This document shows, piece after piece, positions 12,181 through 19,674 of a DNA stretch of 19,715 nucleotides (position 1 is its first letter; each line of letters starts with the position of its first letter). The translations under genes and the position numbers were made by a program. This DNA comes from Candidatus Brocadiales bacterium (GTDB taxonomy: Bacteria; Planctomycetota; Brocadiia; Brocadiales; Bathyanammoxibiaceae). The stretch is taken from assembly GCA_030586765.1 (NCBI GenBank), contig JAUQZZ010000018.1, positions 1 to 19,715 on the forward strand. The letters are read 5' to 3'. Under the pieces are notes generated by a model. That model had not been told where the DNA came from. It searched no databases and saw only the letters and a list, made by a program, of their open reading frames with translations.

Positions 12181-13770
12181 GTGACACCAGGGGCCTTGAA
12201 AAATCTGCCAAACCTTCTAGACTGGAAACGAACCCCGTGGATGGACCTCCTCCTTGCGGCACTCTCTATAATCCTACTATCCCTGGCCTATCCCACTCCA
12301 GACCTGGGGCTCTTCGCCTGGATAGCCCTGGTACCCTGGCTACTGGTCATCGGCTCAAGGGACTCACCACCACTCCTCATCTCTTTTCTGGTTGGCGCCA
12401 TATTCTTTACATATAACGGCTACTGGCTCGGATACGTCACCTATCCAGGATGGCTGGGCCTGAGTCTATATCAGGCCCTGTATTTCCTCCTCTTTGGCCT
12501 GGCCTGTAACTACCTATACAGGACCCTCCAACTCCCCCTTTTCCTCATTGCCCCTTTTCTATGGGTAGCCCAGGAATACCTCAGGTCCTCTGTCCTCACA
12601 GGCTTCCCATGGTTCTTTATTGCCCATACCCAATACAGCTATCTGCCTATTATACAGGTCTCCGAGATTACGGGAGCCTACGGGGTATCCTTTGTAGTGG
12701 TTTCTATTAACGCATGCTTCGCCCAAGGTATATTAAACTGGAAGATAGGGAAGAACGTCCATGCCCCTTTTACCCTTGCCTTTATAATCTTCCTGGTACC
12801 CCTTTCTTATGGCGTCTTTCGCCTGGCTGGCCTCAAGTTCGAGGAAGGCCCAAGACTCTGCCTCGTCCAGGGTAATATACCTCAGTATCTAAAAATGGAT
12901 GAGAGTGAAGAACAGAGGGCAAAAAACCTTCAAAAATATCTCCACCTCTCAGAGGAGGTAAAGCGAGGCTCCGTAGACCTACTGGTATGGCCTGAGACCA
13001 TGGCCCCAGGGCTCCTAAACATAGACCCCAGACTCACGGGTAGAAAGATAGACATCCTTGTCCAAACATCTCTAACGAACCTGGCCCAAAAGCTTGATGC
13101 GCATCTCCTTGTAGGTGGCATATCCATAGACCTGGATAGAGATGACACCTTTTACAACAGTGCCTTCTTCTACAACCCGCAAGGTATACTCCAAGACCGT
13201 TATGATAAACTCCACCTGGTGCCTTTTGGGGAGTATACACCCCTAAAGGAGTACTTCCCCTTCCTCAGGAAAATGGTCCCTTACCAAATAGGCCTCTCCC
13301 CTGGCAATAGATGGAGTATCTTTACCTTAAAGACTCAGAATCAGCGGGAGTTTAAATTTGCGGTACTGATATGCTACGAGGACACCGTCCCCCCTCTGGT
13401 GAGGAGATTTAAGGACTCAGGGGCAGATTTTCTTATTAATATGACCAATGACGGGTGGTTCGGGGACAGTGCCGAGCTAGACCAACACCTGGCCATCATG
13501 GTCTTTAGGGCAGTGGAAAATCGTACAGGCATAGTCCGGGCGGCTAACACAGGCATCTCTTCCTTCGTTGCCCCAAGCGGAGATGTCTATCTCCTTCTTC
13601 ACCAAGAGGATAAACGCAGGGAAATAGAGGGCATCCTGGAAGGTAAAATACTTCTATCTGCTGGTCCAAAGAGTTGGTATACCACCCACGGCGACATCTT
13701 TGCTCAAGCCTGCCTGGCCATATCCCTTGGACTAGTCCTGGGCATTATATATAGAAGATTTTACCCTTGA
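12181..13770 (+). CDS. lnt: Apolipoprotein N-acyltransferase
   Basis: Lnt adds the third acyl chain to the N-terminal cysteine of lipoproteins at the periplasmic face of the inner membrane, the final maturation step in Gram-negative bacteria. The 529 residues comprise several N-terminal membrane helices (about 22-215), a periplasmic nitrilase-like domain, and a last helix near the C-terminus (residues about 505-525). The catalytic triad is readable: E272 (WPETMAP), K343 (YDKLHLVPFGEY) and C399 (VLICYEDTVP). The start is taken as GTG 12181; the ATG at 12241 would remove 20 residues before the first helix and is possible. It follows moeA closely and probably shares its transcript. Confidence 0.94.
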   Translation: MTPGALKNLPNLLDWKRTPWMDLLLAALSIILLSLAYPTPDLGLFAWIALVPWLLVIGSRDSPPLLISFLVGAIFFTYNGYWLGYVTYPGWLGLSLYQALYFLLFGLACNYLYRTLQLPLFLIAPFLWVAQEYLRSSVLTGFPWFFIAHTQYSYLPIIQVSEITGAYGVSFVVVSINACFAQGILNWKIGKNVHAPFTLAFIIFLVPLSYGVFRLAGLKFEEGPRLCLVQGNIPQYLKMDESEEQRAKNLQKYLHLSEEVKRGSVDLLVWPETMAPGLLNIDPRLTGRKIDILVQTSLTNLAQKLDAHLLVGGISIDLDRDDTFYNSAFFYNPQGILQDRYDKLHLVPFGEYTPLKEYFPFLRKMVPYQIGLSPGNRWSIFTLKTQNQREFKFAVLICYEDTVPPLVRRFKDSGADFLINMTNDGWFGDSAELDQHLAIMVFRAVENRTGIVRAANTGISSFVAPSGDVYLLLHQEDKRREIEGILEGKILLSAGPKSWYTTHGDIFAQACLAISLGLVLGIIYRRFYP

Positions 13771-13794
13771 CATTCCCCAGACCCACCATATAAT
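13767..13794 (+). promoter_or_regulatory. Promoter with consensus hexamers upstream of mreB
   Basis: TTGACA (13767-13772) and TATAAT (13789-13794) are both perfect matches, with a 16-base spacer. The -35 overlaps the lnt stop codon. The predicted start near 13801 leaves a leader of about 148 bases before mreB. Within that leader GAAGGTG (13805-13811) is the reverse complement of CACCTTC (13883-13889); no other feature was seen. Confidence 0.75.
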
Positions 13795-13948
13795 CAACCT
13801 TTATGAAGGTGAGGGGCAAATCCACAGGGTGGAAAAACTAAGAAGTGACTAAATTTTTTTGTCCAAATACATCCATATATAGCACCTTCCTAGTTATAGA
13901 CCCACCACATGTTGGATGGACTTTTCTTCTTGAAGGGTATTGTAAACC

Positions 13949-15004
13949 ATGCATCCAATAGATTTCTTCATGGGATTAATGTCCACAGACATAGGGCTTG
14001 ACCTGGGCACAGTCAATACCCTGGTATGTATACCTGGACGTGGGGTAGTGCTATCCGAGCCCACGGTGGTAGCCGTAAAACCCGGAACAAACAAGGTGCT
14101 CCTGGACGGTAAGGCAGTGGGCAACACAGCAAAGGCCATGCTGGAAAAAGCCCCTCAGAGCATCTCAGTGATAAGACCCCTGAAGGATGGTGTAATTGCC
14201 GATTTTGATATCACAGAGGCCATGCTCAGGTACTTCATCCTGAAGGTGCATAAGAGGAAGTGGGGGGTAAGGCCCCGCCTGATAATAGCCATCCCTGCGG
14301 GCATCACCGCTGTGGAGAAGCGGGCGGTGGTGAACTCCTCTGAGAGGGCAGGGGCCAGGGAGGTGTATATGGTCTCTGAGCCCAAGGCGGCCGCTATAGG
14401 CGTAGGCCTACCCATAGGTGAGCCAGTGGCCCATATGATAGTAGATATAGGGGGCGGCACCACAGAGGTGGCAGTTATCTCCTTAGGTGACATCTTTACC
14501 CACGTAAGCCTCAGGGTGGCAGGAGATGAGATGGACGAGGCTATCGTCCAGCACATACGTTCTAGCTATAACCTGGATATAGGCTACCGTACGGCAGAAA
14601 ATATAAAGATTGAGATAGGCTCTGCCTACCCTATGGAGAGGGAACTCACTATGGAGATAAGGGGCAGGGACAGCATTGCAGGCCTTCCCAGGTCCACGGT
14701 TATATCCTCTGAGGAGATAAGGGAGGCCCTCAAGGGACCTATAGACCAGATTGTGGGGGCAGTGAAGACGGTACTAGAGAGGACAGTGCCTGAACTGGCC
14801 TCTGACCTGCTGGAATATGGCATGGTGCTGGTAGGGGGCGGCGCCCTCTTAAAAGGACTAGACAAGCTCTTGGCTGAGGAGACAGGACTACCCGTGCGCA
14901 TTGCCGAGGACCCCCTTACTGCAGTAGCCAGGGGAACAGGCATCCTCCTGGAAAATCTAGACCTTTATAAAGATGTTCTACAAGATGAGGAGTCAGAGGC
15001 TTAA
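13949..15004 (+). CDS. mreB: Rod shape-determining protein MreB (actin homologue)
   Basis: MreB forms membrane-bound filaments that direct sidewall peptidoglycan synthesis. The 351 residues show the actin-fold ATP site: DIGLDLGTVNTLV (phosphate 1), VDIGGGTTEVAVISLG (phosphate 2) and VLVGGGALLKGLDKLL (adenosine). A short N-terminal stretch, MHPIDFFMGLM, could serve as the membrane-binding amphipathic segment. The start ATG at 13949 has GAAGGG 12 bases upstream, slightly far; ATG 13979 would remove the N-terminal segment and is less likely. It is first in the mreBCD-mrdA group, with a strong promoter. The gene overlaps mreC by 32 bases. Confidence 0.96.
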   Translation: MHPIDFFMGLMSTDIGLDLGTVNTLVCIPGRGVVLSEPTVVAVKPGTNKVLLDGKAVGNTAKAMLEKAPQSISVIRPLKDGVIADFDITEAMLRYFILKVHKRKWGVRPRLIIAIPAGITAVEKRAVVNSSERAGAREVYMVSEPKAAAIGVGLPIGEPVAHMIVDIGGGTTEVAVISLGDIFTHVSLRVAGDEMDEAIVQHIRSSYNLDIGYRTAENIKIEIGSAYPMERELTMEIRGRDSIAGLPRSTVISSEEIREALKGPIDQIVGAVKTVLERTVPELASDLLEYGMVLVGGGALLKGLDKLLAEETGLPVRIAEDPLTAVARGTGILLENLDLYKDVLQDEESEA

Positions 15005-15821
15005 AAAAAGAGGCTTCCCAAAGAAAATCCTACTAGCCATTATACCTCTAGTAATATGCCTCAGCCTCCTTGCTATCCCCCTGGGGTTGGCCAACCGTAT
15101 AAAGATTACCGTAAGCTCACCGCTGAAACCCATTCAGAAGGCCTTCCTGGTGGCAGGAAAGGGGGTAAAGAGGGCCTTCCTTTGGATACCCGCCTCCTGG
15201 CAGGCCTTCTCCAGGGTAGAGGAACTGGAAGGGGAGGTCTTTTGCCTGCAGAACAAGGTAGCCACTCAGGAGGCAGTCATCAACCGCCTCCAGACAGAAC
15301 TATCCTCTGTAACAGAGTATTATAGGGGCGTAAAGCTGGGACAAAAACCCCTCCTTGCCCACGTCATCGCCTACGATTCCACCGACCTTAGAAGAAGCAT
15401 ATTAATAGATGTAGGCTCAAGACATGGCATTACCCTTGATAGTCTGGTCCTGGCCAAGGATGCCCTGGTGGGAAGGGTATCCGCCGTAGGTAACTCCACC
15501 AGCAGGGTACTCCTTATAACAGACCCGGCCTCCAGAATCCCTGCCCGTATCCTTGAGACTAGCGATGTGGGAGTGGTGGAGGGTGGTTCAGGGGAACTGT
15601 GCCGACTGAAATATCTATCTCGATGGGGTTCCAAGGTGGAAGAGGGCTACAAGGTGGTATCTGCCCCTATAGGAGGTGTCTATCCTGATGCCCTCTTTAT
15701 AGCCACAGTGGCCGAGACACTTGAGGAAGAAGGCATACCTTATAAAACCCTTAGATTAAAGCCCAGGTTTGACTTGGCTAAGGTAGATACCGTTCTTGTC
15801 CTCAAAAAAGAAGATTCCTAG
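14973..15821 (+). CDS. mreC: Rod shape-determining protein MreC
   Basis: MreC is an inner-membrane protein whose periplasmic domain binds and activates PBP2. The 282 residues have a basic cytoplasmic N-terminus, one transmembrane helix at about 18-40, and a coiled coil at about 85-115 (ELEGEVFCLQNKVATQEAVI). A beta-rich domain follows, with ILIDVGSRHGITLDSLVLA and GLVGRVSAVG-type motifs, here as DALVGRVSAVGNSTSRVLLI. The start at ATG 14973 overlaps mreB; an in-frame ATG at 14985 is also possible, and neither has a clear ribosome-binding site, which fits translational coupling to mreB. Confidence 0.93.
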   Translation: MFYKMRSQRLKKRGFPKKILLAIIPLVICLSLLAIPLGLANRIKITVSSPLKPIQKAFLVAGKGVKRAFLWIPASWQAFSRVEELEGEVFCLQNKVATQEAVINRLQTELSSVTEYYRGVKLGQKPLLAHVIAYDSTDLRRSILIDVGSRHGITLDSLVLAKDALVGRVSAVGNSTSRVLLITDPASRIPARILETSDVGVVEGGSGELCRLKYLSRWGSKVEEGYKVVSAPIGGVYPDALFIATVAETLEEEGIPYKTLRLKPRFDLAKVDTVLVLKKEDS

Positions 15822-15835
15822 AGACCAATTATTAC

Positions 15836-16324
15836 ATGCCTTGGTTGATACTACTACCTTTAGTGTTCCTTACCTCCCTCCTTGAGAGTACCGCACTAAA
15901 AGAGATAGAACTCTTAGGTATAAGACCTGACCTCTTTCTCATTATTGCCGTCCTCTCTGCCATCCGTCTCGACCTCCTGGAGGCTAGCATAGCCAGTTGC
16001 CTCGTGGGCCTTGCCAAGGACATACTCTCCACAGGGCCACTAGGATTTAACGCCTCCTTCTTTATAGGACTCTCTCTGTTGATAGGACTTTCTAGACACA
16101 AGATATATAGAGACCATATCTTTGTCCAGCTTCTCATTGTCCTTATAGCCTCCCTTGTACACAGGGGTGGCTACGCCCTTATACTGGGGCTGACCCATGG
16201 TTCCCTTTCACCATGGCTCCTCCTACTGAATGTATTTCTGGGAGCCCTTTACACTGTAGCCCTTGCACCAGGACCCTACTGGCTCTTTAAGAAGTCTATA
16301 CCCATGCACCCTATACGAACTTAA
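15836..16324 (+). CDS. mreD: Rod shape-determining protein MreD
   Basis: MreD is a small inner-membrane protein that works with MreC in the elongation machinery. The 162 residues are very hydrophobic, with about five predicted membrane helices. The family-typical block GIRPDLFLIIAVLSAIRLDL lies near the N-terminus, followed by GLAKDILSTGPLGFNA. The sequence is otherwise poorly conserved, as is usual for this family, so position after mreC is part of the evidence. The ATG at 15836 lies 14 bases after the mreC stop with no strong ribosome-binding site. Confidence 0.88.
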   Translation: MPWLILLPLVFLTSLLESTALKEIELLGIRPDLFLIIAVLSAIRLDLLEASIASCLVGLAKDILSTGPLGFNASFFIGLSLLIGLSRHKIYRDHIFVQLLIVLIASLVHRGGYALILGLTHGSLSPWLLLLNVFLGALYTVALAPGPYWLFKKSIPMHPIRT

Positions 16325-16339
16325 GATGTTAAATACTAA

Positions 16340-16383
16340 TGTAGTTGCCCCATTTATGGGGCTCGATGAATCGAGCAACTACA
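16340..16383. repeat. GTAG...CTAC two-hairpin element (copy F)
   Basis: Perfect 9-bp ends TGTAGTTGC (16340-16348) and GCAACTACA (16375-16383) enclose two tight stems: CCCC-ATTTAT-GGGG and CTCGAT-GA-ATCGAG. It is the most compact and best preserved member and shares the end TGTAGTTG with copy C at 5111. Confidence 0.8.
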
Positions 16384-16391
16384 GTTTTAAA

Positions 16392-16440
16392 TGTAGCGTG
16401 GGAGCTTGCCTCCCACGTTCTAAATCCGCCAGAGGCGGAC
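16392..16440. repeat. Decayed GTAG-type element with TCCGCC palindrome (copy G)
   Basis: TGTAGCGTGGGAG starts like copy E. CGTGGGAG/CTCCCACG makes an 8-bp stem, followed by TCCGCC-AGA-GGCGGA (16425-16439). No right-hand CTAC end remains. The second palindrome recurs, with one central change, inside mrdA at 16788-16802. Confidence 0.6.
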
Positions 16441-16482
16441 TTCACAAGATCCAACATGGAAAGTTAATTCAACACTCTTAAG

Positions 16483-18486
16483 ATGTATCACATCAGACTC
16501 AAGATAGTCTTTGGTATTGTCCTTGCCTTCTTTATGGTAATGGTAGGCAGACTTACCTATCTACAAATCTTCCAGGGGGGCAAATATAGTGGCATCTCAA
16601 AGAAAAGGCTGGTCAGGGAACATAGTATCCCGGCCAGCAGGGGCATCATCTACGACCGCCAGGGCAGGCCACTGGCTGTAGAAGAATCTGCCTTCGATAT
16701 TATGGTCGAGTACAGAAACCTCCTCTATAGTTATATCCGCTCTGGTGGCGAGAGGCCCCCTTCCTTTTCCAAGAGGAAAGAACATAATCCGCCTGAGGCG
16801 GACTCCCGGGCCTGTGAAGACTGTCACGAAGAGGAAGGACTCTGGGCAGATAGGCTTCCCATGCTCCTGAACATCACTGATTCTCAGCTCTTAAAGGAGA
16901 TGGAGTACATTGTAAAAAAGGTGGAAGGAATCAAAGCGGATGTCCAGAAGAGGAAGGGAAAGAAGGTAAGGATACAAGAGGAATTCATCGCCCACCCCAT
17001 AGCCAGGAATGTACCTGTAGAAAAGGCAGCAGAACTGGAGGTGAACCAGGACAGCTACCCTGGTGTATCCCTGGGTGCCAGGTCAAAGAGGTACTACCCT
17101 CAGGGCGAGGTCGCTTGCCACGTCCTGGGCTATCTAGGAAAACTCACTGAAGAAGAGTGGCAGGAAACTAAGTCCTTACAAAGACAGGCCCTGGCAGAGG
17201 AAAAAAGTTTGTCCGCGGATAGAGACCTATTCCTATACTATTCCACCCTCTCAAAGGATAGCCTCGTAGGTAGAACGGGCATTGAGGCACACCACAATCT
17301 TGAACTCTCCGGCATCCCTGGAAAGAGAATAGAAGAAATCGTCCTCAAGACCCTGAAGGTAGACAAGACCATCTTCCAGATGCCTCCACGGCCGGGCAAT
17401 AACATCTTCCTTACCATAGACCTGGACATACAGAGGCTGGCTGAGGAGGCCCTGGGGAAAAGAAAGGGCTCCGTAATAGTGATGGACTCCTCCACAGGAG
17501 AGGTCCTGGCCATGGCCAGCTACCCTGTATTTAACCCTAATACCTTTGCTGTGGATTATGAGAGATTGAGCAAGGACCCTGATAAGCCTTTTCTGAACAG
17601 GGCCACCCAGGCCCTCTTGCCCCCTGGTTCCACCTTTAAACTGGTAACAGCCCTTGCGGCACTAGACGAGAGAGACATCGCCCAGGGCACAAATTTCTGC
17701 TGTGAAGGAGAACTAAAGATGGGAAGCCAGCGCCTCAGGTGCACTGTCCCTCATGGCCCTGTGGCCCTTGAAAAGGCCATAGAACACTCCTGCAACGTCT
17801 ATTTCTTTGAAACAGCAAAGAGACTGGAAGGAAAGGCCTTGGAAAAATGGGCAAAGACCCTTGGTTTTGGGGAAAAGACAGGAATAGACCTCCCTTATGA
17901 GAAACCTGGCCACCTGCCTCTACCCACCTCCCTGGGGCAGAGGCTAAACCTCTCTATTGGACAGGGAGAATTACTAGTCACCCCGCTCCAGATGACAAGG
18001 ATGATTGCCACCATTGCCAACGGAGGAGAGCTAGTCAGCCCACACCTGGTGAAAGGGATTACTAACAATAAGGGCCAAGCCCTTTTTGAAGGAAGTCCTG
18101 AAGATGTCAAAGGAACAGGGCAAAAGAACCCTGAGGTGCTGGTAGTGGGTGAAGCTAATCTAATAGAAATAGCCCCAGAACATCTCCTTACCCTGCGCAG
18201 GGCTTTAAGACAGGTAGTAGTGGGTGGCACCGCCAGAGGAATGGGACTGAAGGAGCTTGGGGTAGCTGGAAAGACAGGCACCGCCCAAACCCCTGGCAAG
18301 GACCTGAACCATGCCTGGTTTGTAGGCTATGTCCCCTTTGATAGCCCCCGCTACTGCTTCTCTATCGTGGTAGAGAGCACCCCTGGCCATGGTGGGGAGA
18401 TAGCAGGCCCCATAGCCAGAGAACTAGTCTCAGGCCTCCTCCATAAGACCCAGATGCAACTTACCGCCAAAAAAGACAACCCCTAG
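16483..18486 (+). CDS. mrdA: Penicillin-binding protein 2 with CXXCH-bearing insertion
   Basis: PBP2 is the transpeptidase of the rod complex, cross-linking new sidewall peptidoglycan in the periplasm. Of 667 residues, a membrane anchor is at about 8-28, and RGIIYDRQGRPLA (53-65) opens the pedestal domain. The transpeptidase domain has all three catalytic motifs: S383-TFK, S436-C-N438, and K597-T-G-T. The enzyme is therefore likely active. It is somewhat longer than E. coli PBP2 (633). Around 85-125 there is an extra charged stretch containing C111-E-D-C114-H115, a c-type haem attachment motif, plus a palindromic repeat read in-frame (residues about 102-107). The ATG at 16483 has no good ribosome-binding site. 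The usual neighbour rodA does not follow. Confidence 0.94.
   Translation: MYHIRLKIVFGIVLAFFMVMVGRLTYLQIFQGGKYSGISKKRLVREHSIPASRGIIYDRQGRPLAVEESAFDIMVEYRNLLYSYIRSGGERPPSFSKRKEHNPPEADSRACEDCHEEEGLWADRLPMLLNITDSQLLKEMEYIVKKVEGIKADVQKRKGKKVRIQEEFIAHPIARNVPVEKAAELEVNQDSYPGVSLGARSKRYYPQGEVACHVLGYLGKLTEEEWQETKSLQRQALAEEKSLSADRDLFLYYSTLSKDSLVGRTGIEAHHNLELSGIPGKRIEEIVLKTLKVDKTIFQMPPRPGNNIFLTIDLDIQRLAEEALGKRKGSVIVMDSSTGEVLAMASYPVFNPNTFAVDYERLSKDPDKPFLNRATQALLPPGSTFKLVTALAALDERDIAQGTNFCCEGELKMGSQRLRCTVPHGPVALEKAIEHSCNVYFFETAKRLEGKALEKWAKTLGFGEKTGIDLPYEKPGHLPLPTSLGQRLNLSIGQGELLVTPLQMTRMIATIANGGELVSPHLVKGITNNKGQALFEGSPEDVKGTGQKNPEVLVVGEANLIEIAPEHLLTLRRALRQVVVGGTARGMGLKELGVAGKTGTAQTPGKDLNHAWFVGYVPFDSPRYCFSIVVESTPGHGGEIAGPIARELVSGLLHKTQMQLTAKKDNP
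16788..16802. repeat. Palindromic repeat inside mrdA coding sequence
   Basis: TCCGCCTGAGGCGGA at 16788-16802 is a 6-bp-arm palindrome. With its flanking AA and C, it matches 16423-16440 at all but the central base. In mrdA it encodes part of NPPEADS, just before the CXXCH motif. Confidence 0.6.
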
Positions 18487-18562
18487 GAAAGACCCTGATT
18501 AAAGTATAAAAGAAGTGGTTCGGCTATTAATAGTTGTCCAAAATTGTCTTAGAGGGTAATCA

Positions 18563-19336
18563 GTGAAAGATGCAATGCTTACAAAAACTGGTAAATTGCT
18601 GAAGAGGTTCTTGCCAGCAGTATACTTTGATTCGTCCGTTCTTATAGACTATTGGATGACTGAAGGCATGGAAGTACCTGAGACAGAAGTGGATGAATTA
18701 ATAAAGAAAAATGAATTAACGTATTTACGCATTGTCAGAGAAATTTTGAGGTCCGAAATCAGAATTAATAAGGTAGTTGAGATTAGGAAGAAACTGGTTT
18801 TTGAGGAAGTTAAAGTTACTCCTGTTGTGAGTCCGCTATCTTTGTTGGAACTGATGGAATGGCATGCAGAAGCGACATTCAAGCAAATCGCCTCTGAAGC
18901 ATCAGGAACGATATTCATTCAGAAAAAGAGCAAAAAACAAATTGGCGATTATCTCAAAAAAGCTCTAGAATTGAGGAAAACAGAAATCGAAGAACTGAAA
19001 GGAAAAAAACGAGGTGGATCCACTGGCTTGGAGATATTGATGTCTGAAACACGGCTAAATGCAGGATTTGCCCAGGCCCATGGTTTGCAGGGCTTGTTGC
19101 AAGTTGATATTGCACATTTTCATTTACCGATAAGTAAAGTGTGGGCTGAGCCGTTTGCTTATGCATACTTGCAACTGGGGGTTTGCGACATTATGCACAT
19201 CCTTTTGGCTCGACACCTAGGATGTCAATATATCGCAAGTTTTGATTCAGACTTTGCAAGAGTAAAGGACATTATTAATGAGGAAACTGGAATGTTGGTA
19301 TTGAACAGCCCAGAAGAAATTTTAGATATTCTTTAG
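18563..19336 (+). CDS. PIN-domain protein (putative endoribonuclease), solitary
   Basis: This 257-residue protein has the PIN nuclease fold pattern. D23 is in VYFDSSVLIDY, E96 is in SPLSLLELMEW, and D209 is in GVCDIMHILLARHLG. D228 and D230 are in YIASFDSDFARVKDI. Such acidic quartets bind metal ions and cleave RNA. It is much longer than VapC-type toxins (about 130-150). The extra length is two charged helical stretches, at about 35-85 and 105-180. The start is GTG 18563 with AGAGGG 6 bases upstream. No antitoxin gene is visible on either side. Base composition is clearly more AT-rich than the neighbours and AGG arginine is scarce, suggesting horizontal transfer. Confidence 0.75.
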   Translation: MKDAMLTKTGKLLKRFLPAVYFDSSVLIDYWMTEGMEVPETEVDELIKKNELTYLRIVREILRSEIRINKVVEIRKKLVFEEVKVTPVVSPLSLLELMEWHAEATFKQIASEASGTIFIQKKSKKQIGDYLKKALELRKTEIEELKGKKRGGSTGLEILMSETRLNAGFAQAHGLQGLLQVDIAHFHLPISKVWAEPFAYAYLQLGVCDIMHILLARHLGCQYIASFDSDFARVKDIINEETGMLVLNSPEEILDIL

Positions 19337-19438
19337 ACAACTTCGGACAATAAAACATTTATGGCTTCATTCTACTTGCCTAACCCCGCCTTGGGTTTGT
19401 AAATCTCAAACGTTGAGTAAAATTGCAACCCAGGGGAC

Positions 19439-19538
19439 GTCTAGAAAGATAGACACGTAGGAGAGAGTTTATCCTCTCCGTGAAAAAGGGATAGGCGGGG
19501 CTTTCCAGGGCCGCAATAACGGGGCTGGAAAGCCATCC
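19439..19538 (+). other. Structured non-coding region with three hairpins
   Basis: Three stems lie in succession: GTCTA/TAGAC (19439-19454), GGAGAG/CTCTCC (19460-19479) with outer CAC/GTG, and a long stem. The long stem has GGCTTTCCAG (19499-19508) pairing exactly with CTGGAAAGCC (19525-19534), an inner CCG/CGG and an outer GGAT/ATCC. On the minus strand the long stem is followed by a run of five T. I cannot assign it to a known RNA family. It lies in the 379-base gene-free stretch 19337-19715, whose remaining identifiable content is the two repeats listed next. Confidence 0.4.
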
Positions 19539-19569
19539 ATTAAAAAAAGAGAAATCTTGAGAAATTAAC

Positions 19570-19624
19570 GTAGTGCAGACCTGGTCTCGCCTATTATAGG
19601 GGCAGGGCTAAAGCCCTGCGCTAC
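19570..19624. repeat. GTAG...CTAC element (copy H)
   Basis: GTAGTGCAG (19570-19578) and CTGCGCTAC (19616-19624) pair at 8 of 9 positions. Inside are AGACC-T-GGTCT and a GCAGGGCT/AGCCCTGC stem with a short loop. The first 13 bases equal those of the fragment at 7182. Confidence 0.65.
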
Positions 19625-19646
19625 AACTCTCTTGATTTTTCAGTAA

Positions 19647-19674
19647 TGTAGGGTGCGTCTTGACGCACCCTACA
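19647..19674. repeat. 13-bp perfect palindrome (GGGTGCGTC family)
   Basis: TGTAGGGTGCGTC (19647-19659) is the exact reverse complement of 19662-19674, with a 2-base loop. It shares GGGTGCGTC/GACGCACCC with the palindrome at 1977-2013 and TGTAG/CTACA ends with the other elements. Confidence 0.75.

Noticed and set aside
17692..17800. Other PBP2 cysteines (C406, C407, C420, C437) as part of a haem or metal site
   Set aside because: C..C pairs around this region and a cysteine next to the SxN motif occur in many PBP2 proteins, so they are ordinary family features.
19431..19540. A cyclic-di-GMP or other known riboswitch
   Set aside because: The GAAA-capped first hairpin was suggestive, but the conserved ACGCAAAG core and other consensus blocks are missing, and no gene follows within the window.
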